Assembly: GCF_011682235.2 (NCBI RefSeq)
Contig: NZ_CP076718.1
Location: 996,608 to 1,060,607 of the forward strand
DNA length: 64,000 bases
Direction of reading: 5' to 3'
From: Rhodocaloribacter litoris
GTDB lineage: Bacteria; Bacteroidota; Rhodothermia; Rhodothermales; ISCAR-4553
The position numbers and the translations under genes were made by a program. Positions 51,559 through 60,965 of the stretch are shown piece by piece (within the stretch, counting starts at the first letter, position 1; each line of letters opens with the position of its first letter). The notes under the pieces are model-generated. The model ran no database searches. It was not told the DNA's origin and worked only from the letters and a program-made list of their open reading frames with translations.

Positions 51559-52413
51559 TCATTCCGTCTTTTCCACTCCGCCTGCTTTCCTCGACCGAAT
51601 GACGCGGCACGGTACCCCTGCGGCCAGGCTGCGGGGTGGAATGGCCGAGCGAACCACAGCCCCGGCCCCGATCACCGCACCCTCCCCGATGGTAACCCCG
51701 TCCATCACCTTCACGCCGGCCCCCAGCCAGCAATGCGCCCCGATGTCAATACCGCGGCTCTCCAGTCCTTCCTGATCGGCAAACGCCGGAGCACCTGCAG
51801 CGATATCGTAGTTTCCTCCGCCGACCAGGTAACAGTAGGCCGCCAGCAGGGTCCCCTCCCCGACCGTCACACGGCTGGAGGAAAAAATCTCACAGTTGAA
51901 CCCGATGTTGACGCGATCTTCCAGACGGATGTCGCCATCCTTGCAACTGAGGATGGTGTTGCGCCCCACGAACACACCGTTTCCGATGGAAATGCCCTGG
52001 TTGGTGGCGCCTTTGGCATCCAGCAGACAGTTATCGTCGATGACCACGTTATCCCCGATCACGATTTTATGCGGGTGACGCAGCACCACCCCGGTGCCAA
52101 ACACCACCCCCTTCCCCACATGGCCCAGTACCAGCGGGTAGAGCCTGCTTCGCAGGAAGAGCCCCAGCACGCCGGGCACCCAGCTACTGAGGAGCATGAC
52201 GAGTTCATACTTGATCAGCGCTCCCCAGCCGGGTTGACCCACGACCAGCATCCTGTACCGGTCCGCACGGGAACGCCCGGTCTCGTCCAGCAGCTTGCGA
52301 ACCTTGGTGTCGCGCCGAACGATTCCCCTTTTGCGAACCGGCCGTCCTTCCCCGTTCCGAAGGCCCCTGTTAGACCGGCGCTTACGGAAAGGAAGCAACT
52401 TCAGCATGGCCAT
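51559..52413 (-). CDS. Hexapeptide-repeat acyltransferase
   Basis: This 284-residue protein has, after a positively charged N-terminal 100 residues, a left-handed beta-helix made of hexapeptide repeats (VVFGTGVVLRHPHKIVIGDN, GISIGNGVFVGRNTIL, IDIGAHCWLGAGVKVMDGV). It resembles O-acetyltransferases of capsule clusters that use acetyl-CoA. It would add a second acetylation route besides the MBOAT-SGNH protein. Confidence 0.88.
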   Translation of the reverse strand: MAMLKLLPFRKRRSNRGLRNGEGRPVRKRGIVRRDTKVRKLLDETGRSRADRYRMLVVGQPGWGALIKYELVMLLSSWVPGVLGLFLRSRLYPLVLGHVGKGVVFGTGVVLRHPHKIVIGDNVVIDDNCLLDAKGATNQGISIGNGVFVGRNTILSCKDGDIRLEDRVNIGFNCEIFSSSRVTVGEGTLLAAYCYLVGGGNYDIAAGAPAFADQEGLESRGIDIGAHCWLGAGVKVMDGVTIGEGAVIGAGAVVRSAIPPRSLAAGVPCRVIRSRKAGGVEKTE

Positions 52414-52490
52414 CTCATCAGTACGTCATCACGCCCGGGCGGCGTGCGCACTTTCTCGCGGTCTACCTCCCCCGGACGGCGCACGGGGCC

Positions 52491-54221
52491 TCAAGGCGCT
52501 TCACCTCCGGCCAGCATCAGATGTGATCCCAGCACCAGCGCATCCAGTTTGCTTTGCATGAAGGCCTGGATGGCTTCCTCCGGCGTACACACGATGGGTT
52601 CCTCGTGCATGTTGAAGCTGGTATTGATCAGGCTGGGTATGCCGGTGAGGGCCTTGTATTCCTTCAAAATGGCATAATAGGAAGGATTGTCTTCTTCCCG
52701 TATCAGCTGTGGCCGGGCGGTGCCGTCGACATGGACGACCGCCGGAGAGCAGCGCTTCATGGCTTCCGTGCAATCGAACGTGATGGTCATGAAGCGCGCC
52801 GTCTCCTCCGCTCCCTCCAGGTCTTCATAACATAAGGCCCGGTCTTCCCATAGCGTCACGGGCGCAAAGGGCATGAACTCGGTGCGTGATAACCGCTTGT
52901 TGAGCCAGTCATTGACGGTCGGATCGGTGGTCTGGTACATGATGGTGCGGTTGCCGAGAGCACGGGGCCCGTATTCCATACGCCCGTCGAACCGGGCCAC
53001 CACCTTCCCCCCGGCCAGCAACCGGGCCACCGTACGCTCCAGCGTATCTTGCAAGGGGATCGGGCGCACGCCGGCCGAACGCATAGCGCGTCCCACGTCC
53101 TTCTCTGTGAAGTCAGGACCGAGGTAAACGTCCCGTAGAACCGGTTCCGGCCGGTAGCCCTGCACGCGGCTGTGCTGGTACAGCGCAGCCCCCACCGCGA
53201 GCCCGTCGTCCCCCATGCCGGGATGGACGAACACCTTCTCGACCGACGGCAGTTCGTGAACACGCTGGTTCAACTTGACGTTCGCGAAAACACCACCGGC
53301 CAGCGCCACCTGCTTCACCCCGGACTGGCGGACCCAGTAGTCACAATAACGGGTTACGGCCTCCTCCAGCAGCACCTGCACGCTGGCACTCAGGTTCTCA
53401 TGCGAGAAACCGCGAGGTAAGGCACGCTCCAGCTTCCTGATGGCGGAGTGATCGAAGCACTTTCCGGTGTTGCGAATCGCCTCGCCGTCCCAGGCGACGA
53501 AACGACGAAGCAGGTCCAGGTATTCCGGTTCCCCGTAGGCGGCCAGCCCCGTGATCTTCCCCTCATGCCGGTGTGCCTTGAATCCACACAGGTGGGTGAC
53601 ATAGGCGTAGTAGTTCCCCACCGAATCGTAGCTGTCCAGATCCTTCAGGTGCTCGAAGGTGCCCCGCCGTACCCGGTAGACCCGGGAGCACTTGCCATCC
53701 CCCGCGCCATCCTGCGTGATGACCGTCGCCTCTTCGAAACCACTCGTAAAATAGGCCGAGGCAGCGTGGCAGAGGTGGTGATCGTGAAACGTGACCGGCG
53801 CCTCGATCCCGAACGTATCACGAAGCACGTCGCGCATCTTGCGCTGGCGGGAACGGGTAAGGCGTCGCTTGGCCTCGTAATAGGCCTGTCGTGCCAGCCT
53901 GAAGTTACCTGCTACCGTTGAAAAGGCGCCACCCAGCGACAGGAACATCTCGCGCGCCGTGCCCTTGGGTTCGCGGAAGTAATCCTTGATGGGGATGCAG
54001 TCGGGTTGCCAGAAAAGATGCTCTGTGGCCACCGCCACCTGGTCGATATCCCCGGCTTCCACACCGGCAATACGCATGACTTCGGCGATGCTGCGTCGCG
54101 GAAACCCCATACACATCTTGCAGCGATTCAACCGTTCCTCATTCACTGCTGCCACGACGCGTCCATCGATTACGACGGCAGCTCCGCTGGTAATGCTGTC
54201 GGCGATACCCAGAATAATCAT
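52491..54221 (-). CDS. Carbamoyltransferase (NodU/CmcH family)
   Basis: This 576-residue protein has an N-terminal Kae1-like ATPase domain with MIILGIADSITSGAAVVIDG, HDHHLCHAASAYF near residue 144 (metal histidines), TQDGAGDG, and ITGLAAYGEPEYL. The C-terminal domain has ARFDGRMEYGPRALGNRTIM and GIPSLINTSFNMHEEPIVCT. The family makes O-carbamoyl groups from carbamoyl phosphate and ATP on sugars such as Nod factors and antibiotics. Full length for the family. It adds carbamoylation to the likely decorations. Confidence 0.94.
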   Translation of the reverse strand: MIILGIADSITSGAAVVIDGRVVAAVNEERLNRCKMCMGFPRRSIAEVMRIAGVEAGDIDQVAVATEHLFWQPDCIPIKDYFREPKGTAREMFLSLGGAFSTVAGNFRLARQAYYEAKRRLTRSRQRKMRDVLRDTFGIEAPVTFHDHHLCHAASAYFTSGFEEATVITQDGAGDGKCSRVYRVRRGTFEHLKDLDSYDSVGNYYAYVTHLCGFKAHRHEGKITGLAAYGEPEYLDLLRRFVAWDGEAIRNTGKCFDHSAIRKLERALPRGFSHENLSASVQVLLEEAVTRYCDYWVRQSGVKQVALAGGVFANVKLNQRVHELPSVEKVFVHPGMGDDGLAVGAALYQHSRVQGYRPEPVLRDVYLGPDFTEKDVGRAMRSAGVRPIPLQDTLERTVARLLAGGKVVARFDGRMEYGPRALGNRTIMYQTTDPTVNDWLNKRLSRTEFMPFAPVTLWEDRALCYEDLEGAEETARFMTITFDCTEAMKRCSPAVVHVDGTARPQLIREEDNPSYYAILKEYKALTGIPSLINTSFNMHEEPIVCTPEEAIQAFMQSKLDALVLGSHLMLAGGEAP

Positions 54222-54332
54222 TTGTTTTATGAGCTAAATGATAGAAAATGCAGAAAGGCTAGGGGACTTTCCGAGCATACCGAATGCTCTTTACATAACG
54301 CACTGGAGGAAGGCAACTTTGCCCAATGTCTC

Positions 54333-55346
54333 TCACAACCAACCAGCCTTCAGATATCCCTGCACCGTATCGGCAATACCCGTTTCATTCGTAAAACGCG
54401 GAGAAAAACCCAGGTGCTCGCGAACTTTCCTCGTATCGAAGGCACGGTCCTTCGTGAAGAAGGCTAGCCGACGCCGATACAGGATAGGTTCGATACCCAG
54501 ACGCTTGGAGATCCACTCCACGCCGTCGGCCAGAAGGAACAGCGGTGCCGACGGCAATGAAACAAAACGTACTCGCCTGCCCAGCAAAGTACCGATCTGT
54601 GTGAGCATGGACACAACGTCGGTCGGCTCAGTATTTCCGCAGATGTAAACTTCACCCCGGGCGGCCGGATGACGAGCACAAAGCAGGATGCACGAAACCA
54701 GATCCTTTACATGAATCAGGTGGTAGCGGGTATTGTGCCCATCGAGCAGGGGAAAGACCCCACGTCGGGCAAACTTAAAGAGTTTGAGCAACCGACGATC
54801 CCCCGGTCCGAGAATAGCAGCAGGACGCACAACGGTCAGGGGCAATTCGGTCTGAGCTGCCCAACTCCGAACCCATTGTTCACCGGCTAACTTTGTCTCT
54901 TGATAGATGTCGCCCGGCTGAAAAGGTGCTGTCTCGTCGGCCAGTCCGGTAGCGACGTGCCCGTGCACACCGACCGTAGAAACATGAACAAAGCGACGAA
55001 AATCGGGTTGCTGCCGAGCAGCTTCGGCCAGCAATCGAGTACTGACAACATGTACTTTCTCGTATTCGTCATCGGCGGCGCCAGCGTTCCGGTAGCAGGC
55101 AGCCAGGTGAAACACGTAGCGAATACCCGGCATTGAGGCCCTCACAACCTCGGGATCGTACACATTGCCCTGGTACACCTCCACCGCGTCCCGGAGTCCA
55201 TCCGGCAGGCGAGCCGGAGAACGCACAATTGCCCGCACCCTGGCACCGGTCGTCAAAAGCCGGTGTACCAGAACTCGCCCTGTAAATCCGGTTGCCCCGG
55301 TTACCAGTACACGTTCCCCTGCAAAACCGGTAACCTCAGGATGCAT
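54333..55346 (-). CDS. NAD-dependent epimerase/dehydratase (extended SDR)
   Basis: This 337-residue protein has RVLVTGATGFTGRVLVHRLL at its start, FVHVSTVGVHGH, and the YxxxK motif in IYQETKLAGEQW near 170. VRPAAILGPGDRR follows. The fold is extended SDR; the group resembles dihydroflavonol-reductase or 3-beta-HSD-like sugar reductases more than GalE. The start overlaps the preceding GT4 stop by 11 bases. The nucleotide-sugar substrate is unknown. Confidence 0.88.
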   Translation of the reverse strand: MHPEVTGFAGERVLVTGATGFTGRVLVHRLLTTGARVRAIVRSPARLPDGLRDAVEVYQGNVYDPEVVRASMPGIRYVFHLAACYRNAGAADDEYEKVHVVSTRLLAEAARQQPDFRRFVHVSTVGVHGHVATGLADETAPFQPGDIYQETKLAGEQWVRSWAAQTELPLTVVRPAAILGPGDRRLLKLFKFARRGVFPLLDGHNTRYHLIHVKDLVSCILLCARHPAARGEVYICGNTEPTDVVSMLTQIGTLLGRRVRFVSLPSAPLFLLADGVEWISKRLGIEPILYRRRLAFFTKDRAFDTRKVREHLGFSPRFTNETGIADTVQGYLKAGWL

Positions 55347-56502
55347 GGCGCAATGCGTCTAGTTCGGCATACAGCGTCAGTAGCCGCTGCTTGAAGGTAG
55401 CATAGCTGTGTTCCCGCTCGATGAGATCCACAGCCCGGCCGGCACGTTGCCGGGCATGCTCCCGGTCCCGCAACACTTCCAGCAGGGTGTTCGCCATGGC
55501 CTCCGGCGTCGGATCACACAAAAAGGCAACAGCGTCGGTCAATACCTGGGTATGCGTCGGCAGGTTGGTAGCCACAACAGGAATGCCGGTATGCAGGTAG
55601 GAATATATCTTCATCGGTGTGTTCGTCCCTTCGAGACGGGGTGAAACCAGCACATCAGCCTGTTGAAGATAGGCCTGCAAATGAGCAACCGGTCGCGGTC
55701 CGGTAAAATGAACCCGGCGGGTAAGTCCCTGCGCTGTACACCAGGAGCGATACCGCTCCACATCAGCCGCTTTGCCACCGATGACCACAAGATGAGCAGA
55801 ATCCTGATCGGCCAATAACTTGAATGCCTCCAGCAAAAGATCTATCCCCTGGTACCGTTCAAGATTGCCTACGTAGAGAAGAAGCGCACCGCTAATCTCG
55901 TAGGTCTTCCTCAAATCCTCTACAACCCCGCAAGATGATTTTCCTTCCAGCAAGGATATATCTTTAAGAACAGTAATATGCCGGGCCCCCTGTTCCGCAG
56001 CATAAGTTGCCAGTGCATCGCATACGGGAACCACCGCTGCGGCCTGTCGAATGGGTGCCCGCTCCAGTCGTTGCATCAGCCCGCGCAGTCGCGTCCCCAC
56101 CTGGAAAGCTGCCGCCAGTTGCTCAGACAGCACCGAATCCATGTCGTAAACAAACGGAAGACCATACCAGCGGGCCAGGGGACGTACCCAGAAGACAGCT
56201 TCTTCGACGGCATGAACACAATCGTAGCATTCTCGGCGCAGTTGCCGGAGTGTAGTACCGATCAGAAGTCCGTCATAGAGTATCTTGGCCAGACTGAAGC
56301 CGGGCGATACGGTTGCCAGTCCGGGAAGGCGCCAGGTCCGGATGATACGCAGTCCCCGGTAGGCTCGCGACTGCCCCATGGGATACGTCACAAGATCCAC
56401 CTCATGCCCCCCCTCCGTCAGAGCACGCACGAGATGATCTACCGCGATGGGGGTTCCCCGCTCCTCGTAGAATGGCTGAGGTGCGACAACCAGAATCTTC
56501 AT
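55336..56502 (-). CDS. Family 4 glycosyltransferase
   Basis: This 388-residue protein has ILVVAPQPFYEERGTPIAVD, FVYDMDSVLSEQLAA, LLLYVGNLERYQGIDLLLEA, and SPRLEGTNTPMKIYSYLHTG followed by IPVVAT. The EGTNTPMKIYSYL form is seen in GT4 proteins acting on phosphoinositol or lipid-like acceptors, but that is weak evidence. It is coupled to the methyltransferase by an ATGA overlap. Confidence 0.9.
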   Translation of the reverse strand: MKILVVAPQPFYEERGTPIAVDHLVRALTEGGHEVDLVTYPMGQSRAYRGLRIIRTWRLPGLATVSPGFSLAKILYDGLLIGTTLRQLRRECYDCVHAVEEAVFWVRPLARWYGLPFVYDMDSVLSEQLAAAFQVGTRLRGLMQRLERAPIRQAAAVVPVCDALATYAAEQGARHITVLKDISLLEGKSSCGVVEDLRKTYEISGALLLYVGNLERYQGIDLLLEAFKLLADQDSAHLVVIGGKAADVERYRSWCTAQGLTRRVHFTGPRPVAHLQAYLQQADVLVSPRLEGTNTPMKIYSYLHTGIPVVATNLPTHTQVLTDAVAFLCDPTPEAMANTLLEVLRDREHARQRAGRAVDLIEREHSYATFKQRLLTLYAELDALRHAS

Positions 56503-57239
56503 ACGGCACCTTGCCTCTCATACCGGGCAATGACCGGAGAACCGATGTGATGATGCAGCCTGAGCCACGCGGCTCCTCGCTCCAGCATGCGCGAAACCGA
56601 TACTCGCTGCAAGGCACGATGCATCGCCATGGGCCACACGAACTGCCCGATGCGTCCATCGCATCGGAAGCCTTCCCGCGCAAATGCTGCGTCCACATCT
56701 CTGCTTGCAAGCACCCGATAGGGACGTGTGTCATGCTCAATCCGCTTCTTGGCAGCGAAGAACCAACCCGCCACGGCATTGACACTTTGCTTCGACGGGT
56801 AATCAACCAAAACCATCTTGCGTGCTACCCGGCATAGTTCTGCCACGAAGGCCGGCCAGTCTTCAACATGCGCCAGCAACCTGTATGCGATAACTACATC
56901 GAACTCCTGCGACGCAAAAGGCAGAGAGGTCAGCGGGCCCACGACGAAACGCACCGCCCCCTGTTCCGTCCAGGGCCTGATGTGCATTTCACAGGCAGGA
57001 CTGCTCCCATGCACCACCACCGTATCGAAGCGCTCGGTAAGAACCGGAAGATTCTGCCCATGCCCGCCGCCAACGTCCAGTACCGAACCATCCTGGTCGC
57101 CCAGCAATCGACGCGTCACCTGCGCCTGGACATCCAGCAGCCAGGTTCCCACGGAACCGGCAAACCGCATGGCATATGCGGCTGTCGCCGTTTCAACGTC
57201 CGGTGCCGTCTCTTCGTCCTTGATCTCTGGAAACGTCAT
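56499..57239 (-). CDS. Class I SAM-dependent methyltransferase
   Basis: The ATG at 57239, preceded by TTAGGAAA, gives 246 residues. Motif I is SVLDVGGGHGQNLPVL near residue 52, followed by FDVVIAYRLLAHVEDW (post-motif I acidic and motif II-like) and KMVLVDYPSK. It would transfer a methyl group from SAM, probably to a sugar or a lipid-linked intermediate. The overlap with the GT4 downstream links the two steps. Confidence 0.87.
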   Translation of the reverse strand: MTFPEIKDEETAPDVETATAAYAMRFAGSVGTWLLDVQAQVTRRLLGDQDGSVLDVGGGHGQNLPVLTERFDTVVVHGSSPACEMHIRPWTEQGAVRFVVGPLTSLPFASQEFDVVIAYRLLAHVEDWPAFVAELCRVARKMVLVDYPSKQSVNAVAGWFFAAKKRIEHDTRPYRVLASRDVDAAFAREGFRCDGRIGQFVWPMAMHRALQRVSVSRMLERGAAWLRLHHHIGSPVIARYERQGAV

Positions 57240-57340
57240 TTTCCTAATCTCCAGGCTCAGCCCGGCACAGGCCACGCACGCGATCACCCGCTTTCCGATG
57301 TCGACTCTGCTTTCCTCTGTGCCCGGCAAATCGAAACTGA

Positions 57341-58624
57341 TCAGGCATCACCCGTCTCTGCCAGAAGGTCCTGGGAAGGGAGCACTGGCGACGACATCGA
57401 CCCTACCCTTCCACGTGGTGGATCCGGCACATAGCGCCGGACAAGACGCTGCACGACGCGCTCGGCAACAGCGCGGGCTGTGGTGTACTTGACTCCTACA
57501 ACGCTGATGAAACCCTGCGCCCCCCCCTGGCGCCCGTGATCGACGAGGACAGGCCTAGTGGAGGGCTCCGACGGATTGGAAGACCCGGCAGGGACATAGC
57601 CAGCATACACACGGTCGATCGCGGAAGCAGAGAGACGAAGTGCGGGCAGCGCCGCGTTGAGATCATCAAGAAATGCTTGCATCTCACTTGTCGTCGGCTC
57701 AGGGCGATCCATAACCGCATTCCGTACCGCATAGCCGGTTCCTGCTGCCAGTCTCCCTTCCCAGTCCGTAAGGAAATAAGTCCGGCGTCCGCGTCCGGGC
57801 GGTTTCACAGCCAGGACATCCTTCCCCCCCAGAGCAGGATGATCAAACCGAACGTTCCAGGCAAGCAAAGGCCGGCACAGATCTGGTGTGTTCACCCCCG
57901 CCCGTGTGGCAACAAGCGGCGACCAGGGACCGGCGGCATTCAACACCACCCGGGCAAAGAGCTGCCAATCCAGACCACGCTGCTGCTCCCTGAAACGTAC
58001 ACCCTGTACGACACCGTCGCGTACCACAACTTCCGTGACTTCCATATGGCTTAAAGCCCGAGCTCCGAGTGTACAGGCCTCAGCCAGCACCTGCCGTAGA
58101 ATCTGGTTGGGCTGCAGCATACGCGCATCGTACCAGACCGCCGCTGCCTTCAATCCTGTTGCCGGGACAACGGGGAAAATCTCCCGAACGGCCTCAGGTG
58201 AGAGAAGGGTACCCGAAGGTAAGTGCCTGTCGGGCCGCACACCCCGGTTTCGGTCGACAGCGAGACTATCGTTAAACCACAAGGCAGTACGCATGATGAG
58301 GGGACGCAGGAAGCCTTCGCCGTAGAGCGGCATCACACAACGAAGCGGCTCCACCAGATCCGGATACTTCCGCAAAAACCAACGACGTTCGCGGACGGAC
58401 ATTCGAGAGCGGGCAACGTCCAGCGTCTGAAGATAGCGCAGCCCCCCATGCAAAATACGGAAATGGTTTGAACTCGTCGCCGCACCGAAATCGTCTCGCT
58501 CAATCAACACGGCCCGATACCCGGCCCGTGTCGCCTCTGACAGCAGCATAACCCCGTAAATGCCGCCGCCGATGATCGCGACGTCGAAATGTTCATCGAC
58601 TACCGCTTCAGGGTCATACACCAT
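57341..58624 (-). CDS. FAD-dependent oxidoreductase, glycerol-3-phosphate dehydrogenase-like
   Basis: This is about 427 residues from the ATG at 58624; a GTG at 58642 is possible. The FAD-binding GxGxxG is in FDVAIIGGGIYGVMLLSEA. It is followed by RDDFGAATSSNHFRILHGGL, close to the GlpD signature. Late motifs GRLAAGTGY and FISVVGVKYTTARAVAE are also GlpD-like. The C-terminal GlpD domain is absent, so the substrate may differ from glycerol-3-phosphate. A role in making a glycerol-type or ketose decoration is possible. Confidence 0.82.
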   Translation of the reverse strand: MVYDPEAVVDEHFDVAIIGGGIYGVMLLSEATRAGYRAVLIERDDFGAATSSNHFRILHGGLRYLQTLDVARSRMSVRERRWFLRKYPDLVEPLRCVMPLYGEGFLRPLIMRTALWFNDSLAVDRNRGVRPDRHLPSGTLLSPEAVREIFPVVPATGLKAAAVWYDARMLQPNQILRQVLAEACTLGARALSHMEVTEVVVRDGVVQGVRFREQQRGLDWQLFARVVLNAAGPWSPLVATRAGVNTPDLCRPLLAWNVRFDHPALGGKDVLAVKPPGRGRRTYFLTDWEGRLAAGTGYAVRNAVMDRPEPTTSEMQAFLDDLNAALPALRLSASAIDRVYAGYVPAGSSNPSEPSTRPVLVDHGRQGGAQGFISVVGVKYTTARAVAERVVQRLVRRYVPDPPRGRVGSMSSPVLPSQDLLAETGDA

Positions 58625-58650
58625 GATTCTGTGTGAGATCACTCTTGCCC

Positions 58651-60081
58651 TTACCGACCTACTCTGTACAATTCAAACCCCATCTGCTGGTAATCGAGGC
58701 GCCACTCGTATTTGCGCCACTTCAGGACAGCGTGTTCCGTCAGCCAGGCAAACAATCCATCATCGTATCGCTGGTTACGGTACGTATCCACCAGCACCCA
58801 GACGCGTTGCTCGCCGCCCGTGTAGGGCGGCAGAACGGTTCGCCAGCGTGCCTTGCCGCCCAGTACTTGCAGCATACCCTCCGGTATTTGCTGTTCCAGA
58901 TGATATCCGAGTGAGCGAGAAAACACGACCACGTGATCGCCGGGCCGGTAGCGTTCCTCCACCGCTTCGATCGCATCCAGGATGTCCAGGCTGGCCCTGC
59001 CGGTATAATGGGATATGAAGCCCGGCAAAAGGGCAACCAGCACCAGCCCGGTCACGGCATGACGCACCGGCCCGAAATTGAGTCGTGCCAGGGTCGCCGA
59101 CACGACCGCACACAGATGGGCAGCCAGCGCAATGAAAAGCGGCAGCGTCGAAATGATATACTTGGCCCGCACCGGAGGCAGAATGAGAGCCATCACCAGC
59201 AGTCCAAGCACGGGAATCCCTATCCCCGTGACAAAGAACGTGCCCTGCAACAGGTCTCGGTGAAACAGGTGGACCAACCCGAACAGAGCCGCTATCCCGA
59301 TCACCGGCTCCACATGCTGCACCAGCTGCAACATAACCTGCACCGGCTCGGCCCAGGACTCGGCCGTCAGGGCCTTCACGCCCCACGACAACGCAACCCG
59401 CACGAAAAGCGAAAGTGACACAAGCCCCAGCAATCCGGTTATCAGGACGTGCATGCGGGCAATCCGCCGGGAATAGCCCCGGGCGTCGGCGTCGCGCCGG
59501 CTCCAGATCCAGGCTGAAAAGACCACACACGAGGCAGGCACCAGTACGGCCGTGGCGTGGAACAGCACCCCCAGCACGTTCGCCAGCAGGGCCGCTGCCA
59601 GCAACCCGTAGCGATCCTCCCGCAACGCCCGGTAATACAAAAAGTAGGACAGGACGCCGAAGAGGAAAACCCCGCCGTAGAACCGGGCCAGCTGGGTATG
59701 ATACAGATGCCAGCCGCTGAGCAGCACCAACACGCCACCGATCAGCGCGGTGGGACGCCCGAGCACCCGGCGACAGGCCCAGTAAAACACGGGGACACTC
59801 GCCGCCCCCAGCAACGCAGCCGGTAGACGTGCCGCCCAGGCCGTCTCTCCGAAAAGCGCCGTGCTCCAGACCACCAGAACATAATAGGCCGGCTGTACCA
59901 GGCTACGGGCCCGCTCGGCGGCGTACGCCACCGTGTAGAACTCGTCCCCGGCGATCCCGCCCTGCCAGATGCCCCACCCCCGGGTGATCAGAGCCAGCAA
60001 GGTCAACCCGGCGAGGGTGATCAACTCCCGCCGCGAATACCGATCGTCCAGCCGGTCCACACGCACCGTAGCAATACCCAT
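58651..60081 (-). CDS. GT39/ArnT-like membrane glycosyltransferase
   Basis: This 476-residue protein has about ten hydrophobic segments. The N-terminal loop has GIAGDEFYTVAYAAERARS, with the acidic pair typical of GT-C enzymes of the ArnT/PMT group, and HTQLARFYGGVFLF lies in a later loop. Such enzymes use polyprenyl-phosphate sugars at the outer face of the membrane. Two GtrB/DPM-like transferases at 60966 and 61925 could make its lipid-linked donor, which fits a side-branch or decoration system. Confidence 0.84.
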   Translation of the reverse strand: MGIATVRVDRLDDRYSRRELITLAGLTLLALITRGWGIWQGGIAGDEFYTVAYAAERARSLVQPAYYVLVVWSTALFGETAWAARLPAALLGAASVPVFYWACRRVLGRPTALIGGVLVLLSGWHLYHTQLARFYGGVFLFGVLSYFLYYRALREDRYGLLAAALLANVLGVLFHATAVLVPASCVVFSAWIWSRRDADARGYSRRIARMHVLITGLLGLVSLSLFVRVALSWGVKALTAESWAEPVQVMLQLVQHVEPVIGIAALFGLVHLFHRDLLQGTFFVTGIGIPVLGLLVMALILPPVRAKYIISTLPLFIALAAHLCAVVSATLARLNFGPVRHAVTGLVLVALLPGFISHYTGRASLDILDAIEAVEERYRPGDHVVVFSRSLGYHLEQQIPEGMLQVLGGKARWRTVLPPYTGGEQRVWVLVDTYRNQRYDDGLFAWLTEHAVLKWRKYEWRLDYQQMGFELYRVGR

Positions 60082-60082
60082 G

Positions 60083-60946
60083 TTACCCGTGCTCGAGACA
60101 GTGAGCCGACGCCTTCCGGACCCGCTTCAAAAACTGCATACCAGCCTGGTTGCGAACGAAGCGCCCGGGTGAATCCCTCCGGCCGAATGCGCGGAGCGTA
60201 AGAGAAGAAGCCGCCAGCAGGGTCTTTATGTGATGCGCGGGCCCGGCGTGATCGACGGAGCCCGGAAGCATCACCCCGAAGCTACCCGCACGCCGGTACT
60301 CGTCCCGGAAAGGCAACGGGTCGCTCCCGGGCAACACAGGCACACCTCGTGCCGCCGCCAGGCGAAAGAGCGGCGAACGCGGCCAGAAAACGGGCCGTTT
60401 GGCACTGTCCCCCAGAAAAAAGAGCGGGAGGTCCGGGCGGGTCAACAACCTCCGAAGACGACGCCCCCGGGCCCCGAACCATTTCCCGAAACCCCAGGGC
60501 ACGATCGGCAACGCACCGGCCCCTGCTACCGCCCGGATCACGTCTTCGATCGGCTGCCCGTCTTCAAAACGCCGGCGTGTACCAACCGCCAGCACTTCCA
60601 TGTGCTCCCGGGTCACGATCTGGCGTCCGGCCAGAACCACCAGCATCTCTTCCGCATCGGACGTGAAGACCAGCCCCACCCCCCCGTCCGTCTCACGGCG
60701 ACGCCACACGCGCCCTCCGGATCCCCCCGGAAAAGCCTGTCCGAGCGCCCTCAGTCGTTCGAATCCACATTCCCCGGCCCCTTCCGTCAGGAACAAAACC
60801 CCGGTGAACCGCCGGTTTCCTCCCTCCTGCCGCGCCACCCCGCTAAAGTTCGCGTGCGCGGCCTCCAGAAAAGCGACCGGGACAAAACAGTCGTGCAGAT
60901 GAACGTGTGCGTCAATCAGCAGCAATTCGGCCGGGGCGAGATTCAT
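60083..60946 (-). CDS. PHP/amidohydrolase-like protein of unknown role
   Basis: This 287-residue protein has an N-terminal metal-binding motif LIDAHVHLHDCF (HxH) as in PHP or amidohydrolase-like TIM barrels. PIVPWGFGKWFG, FFLGDSAKRP and VLPGSDPLPF lie at positions where other strands of the barrel are expected. It is located between the GT39-like and the GtrB-like genes. A hydrolase role is plausible, but neither substrate nor link to the polymer is evident. Confidence 0.65.
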   Translation of the reverse strand: MNLAPAELLLIDAHVHLHDCFVPVAFLEAAHANFSGVARQEGGNRRFTGVLFLTEGAGECGFERLRALGQAFPGGSGGRVWRRRETDGGVGLVFTSDAEEMLVVLAGRQIVTREHMEVLAVGTRRRFEDGQPIEDVIRAVAGAGALPIVPWGFGKWFGARGRRLRRLLTRPDLPLFFLGDSAKRPVFWPRSPLFRLAAARGVPVLPGSDPLPFRDEYRRAGSFGVMLPGSVDHAGPAHHIKTLLAASSLTLRAFGRRDSPGRFVRNQAGMQFLKRVRKASAHCLEHG

Positions 60947-60965
60947 GGGATCGACAGGATGTACC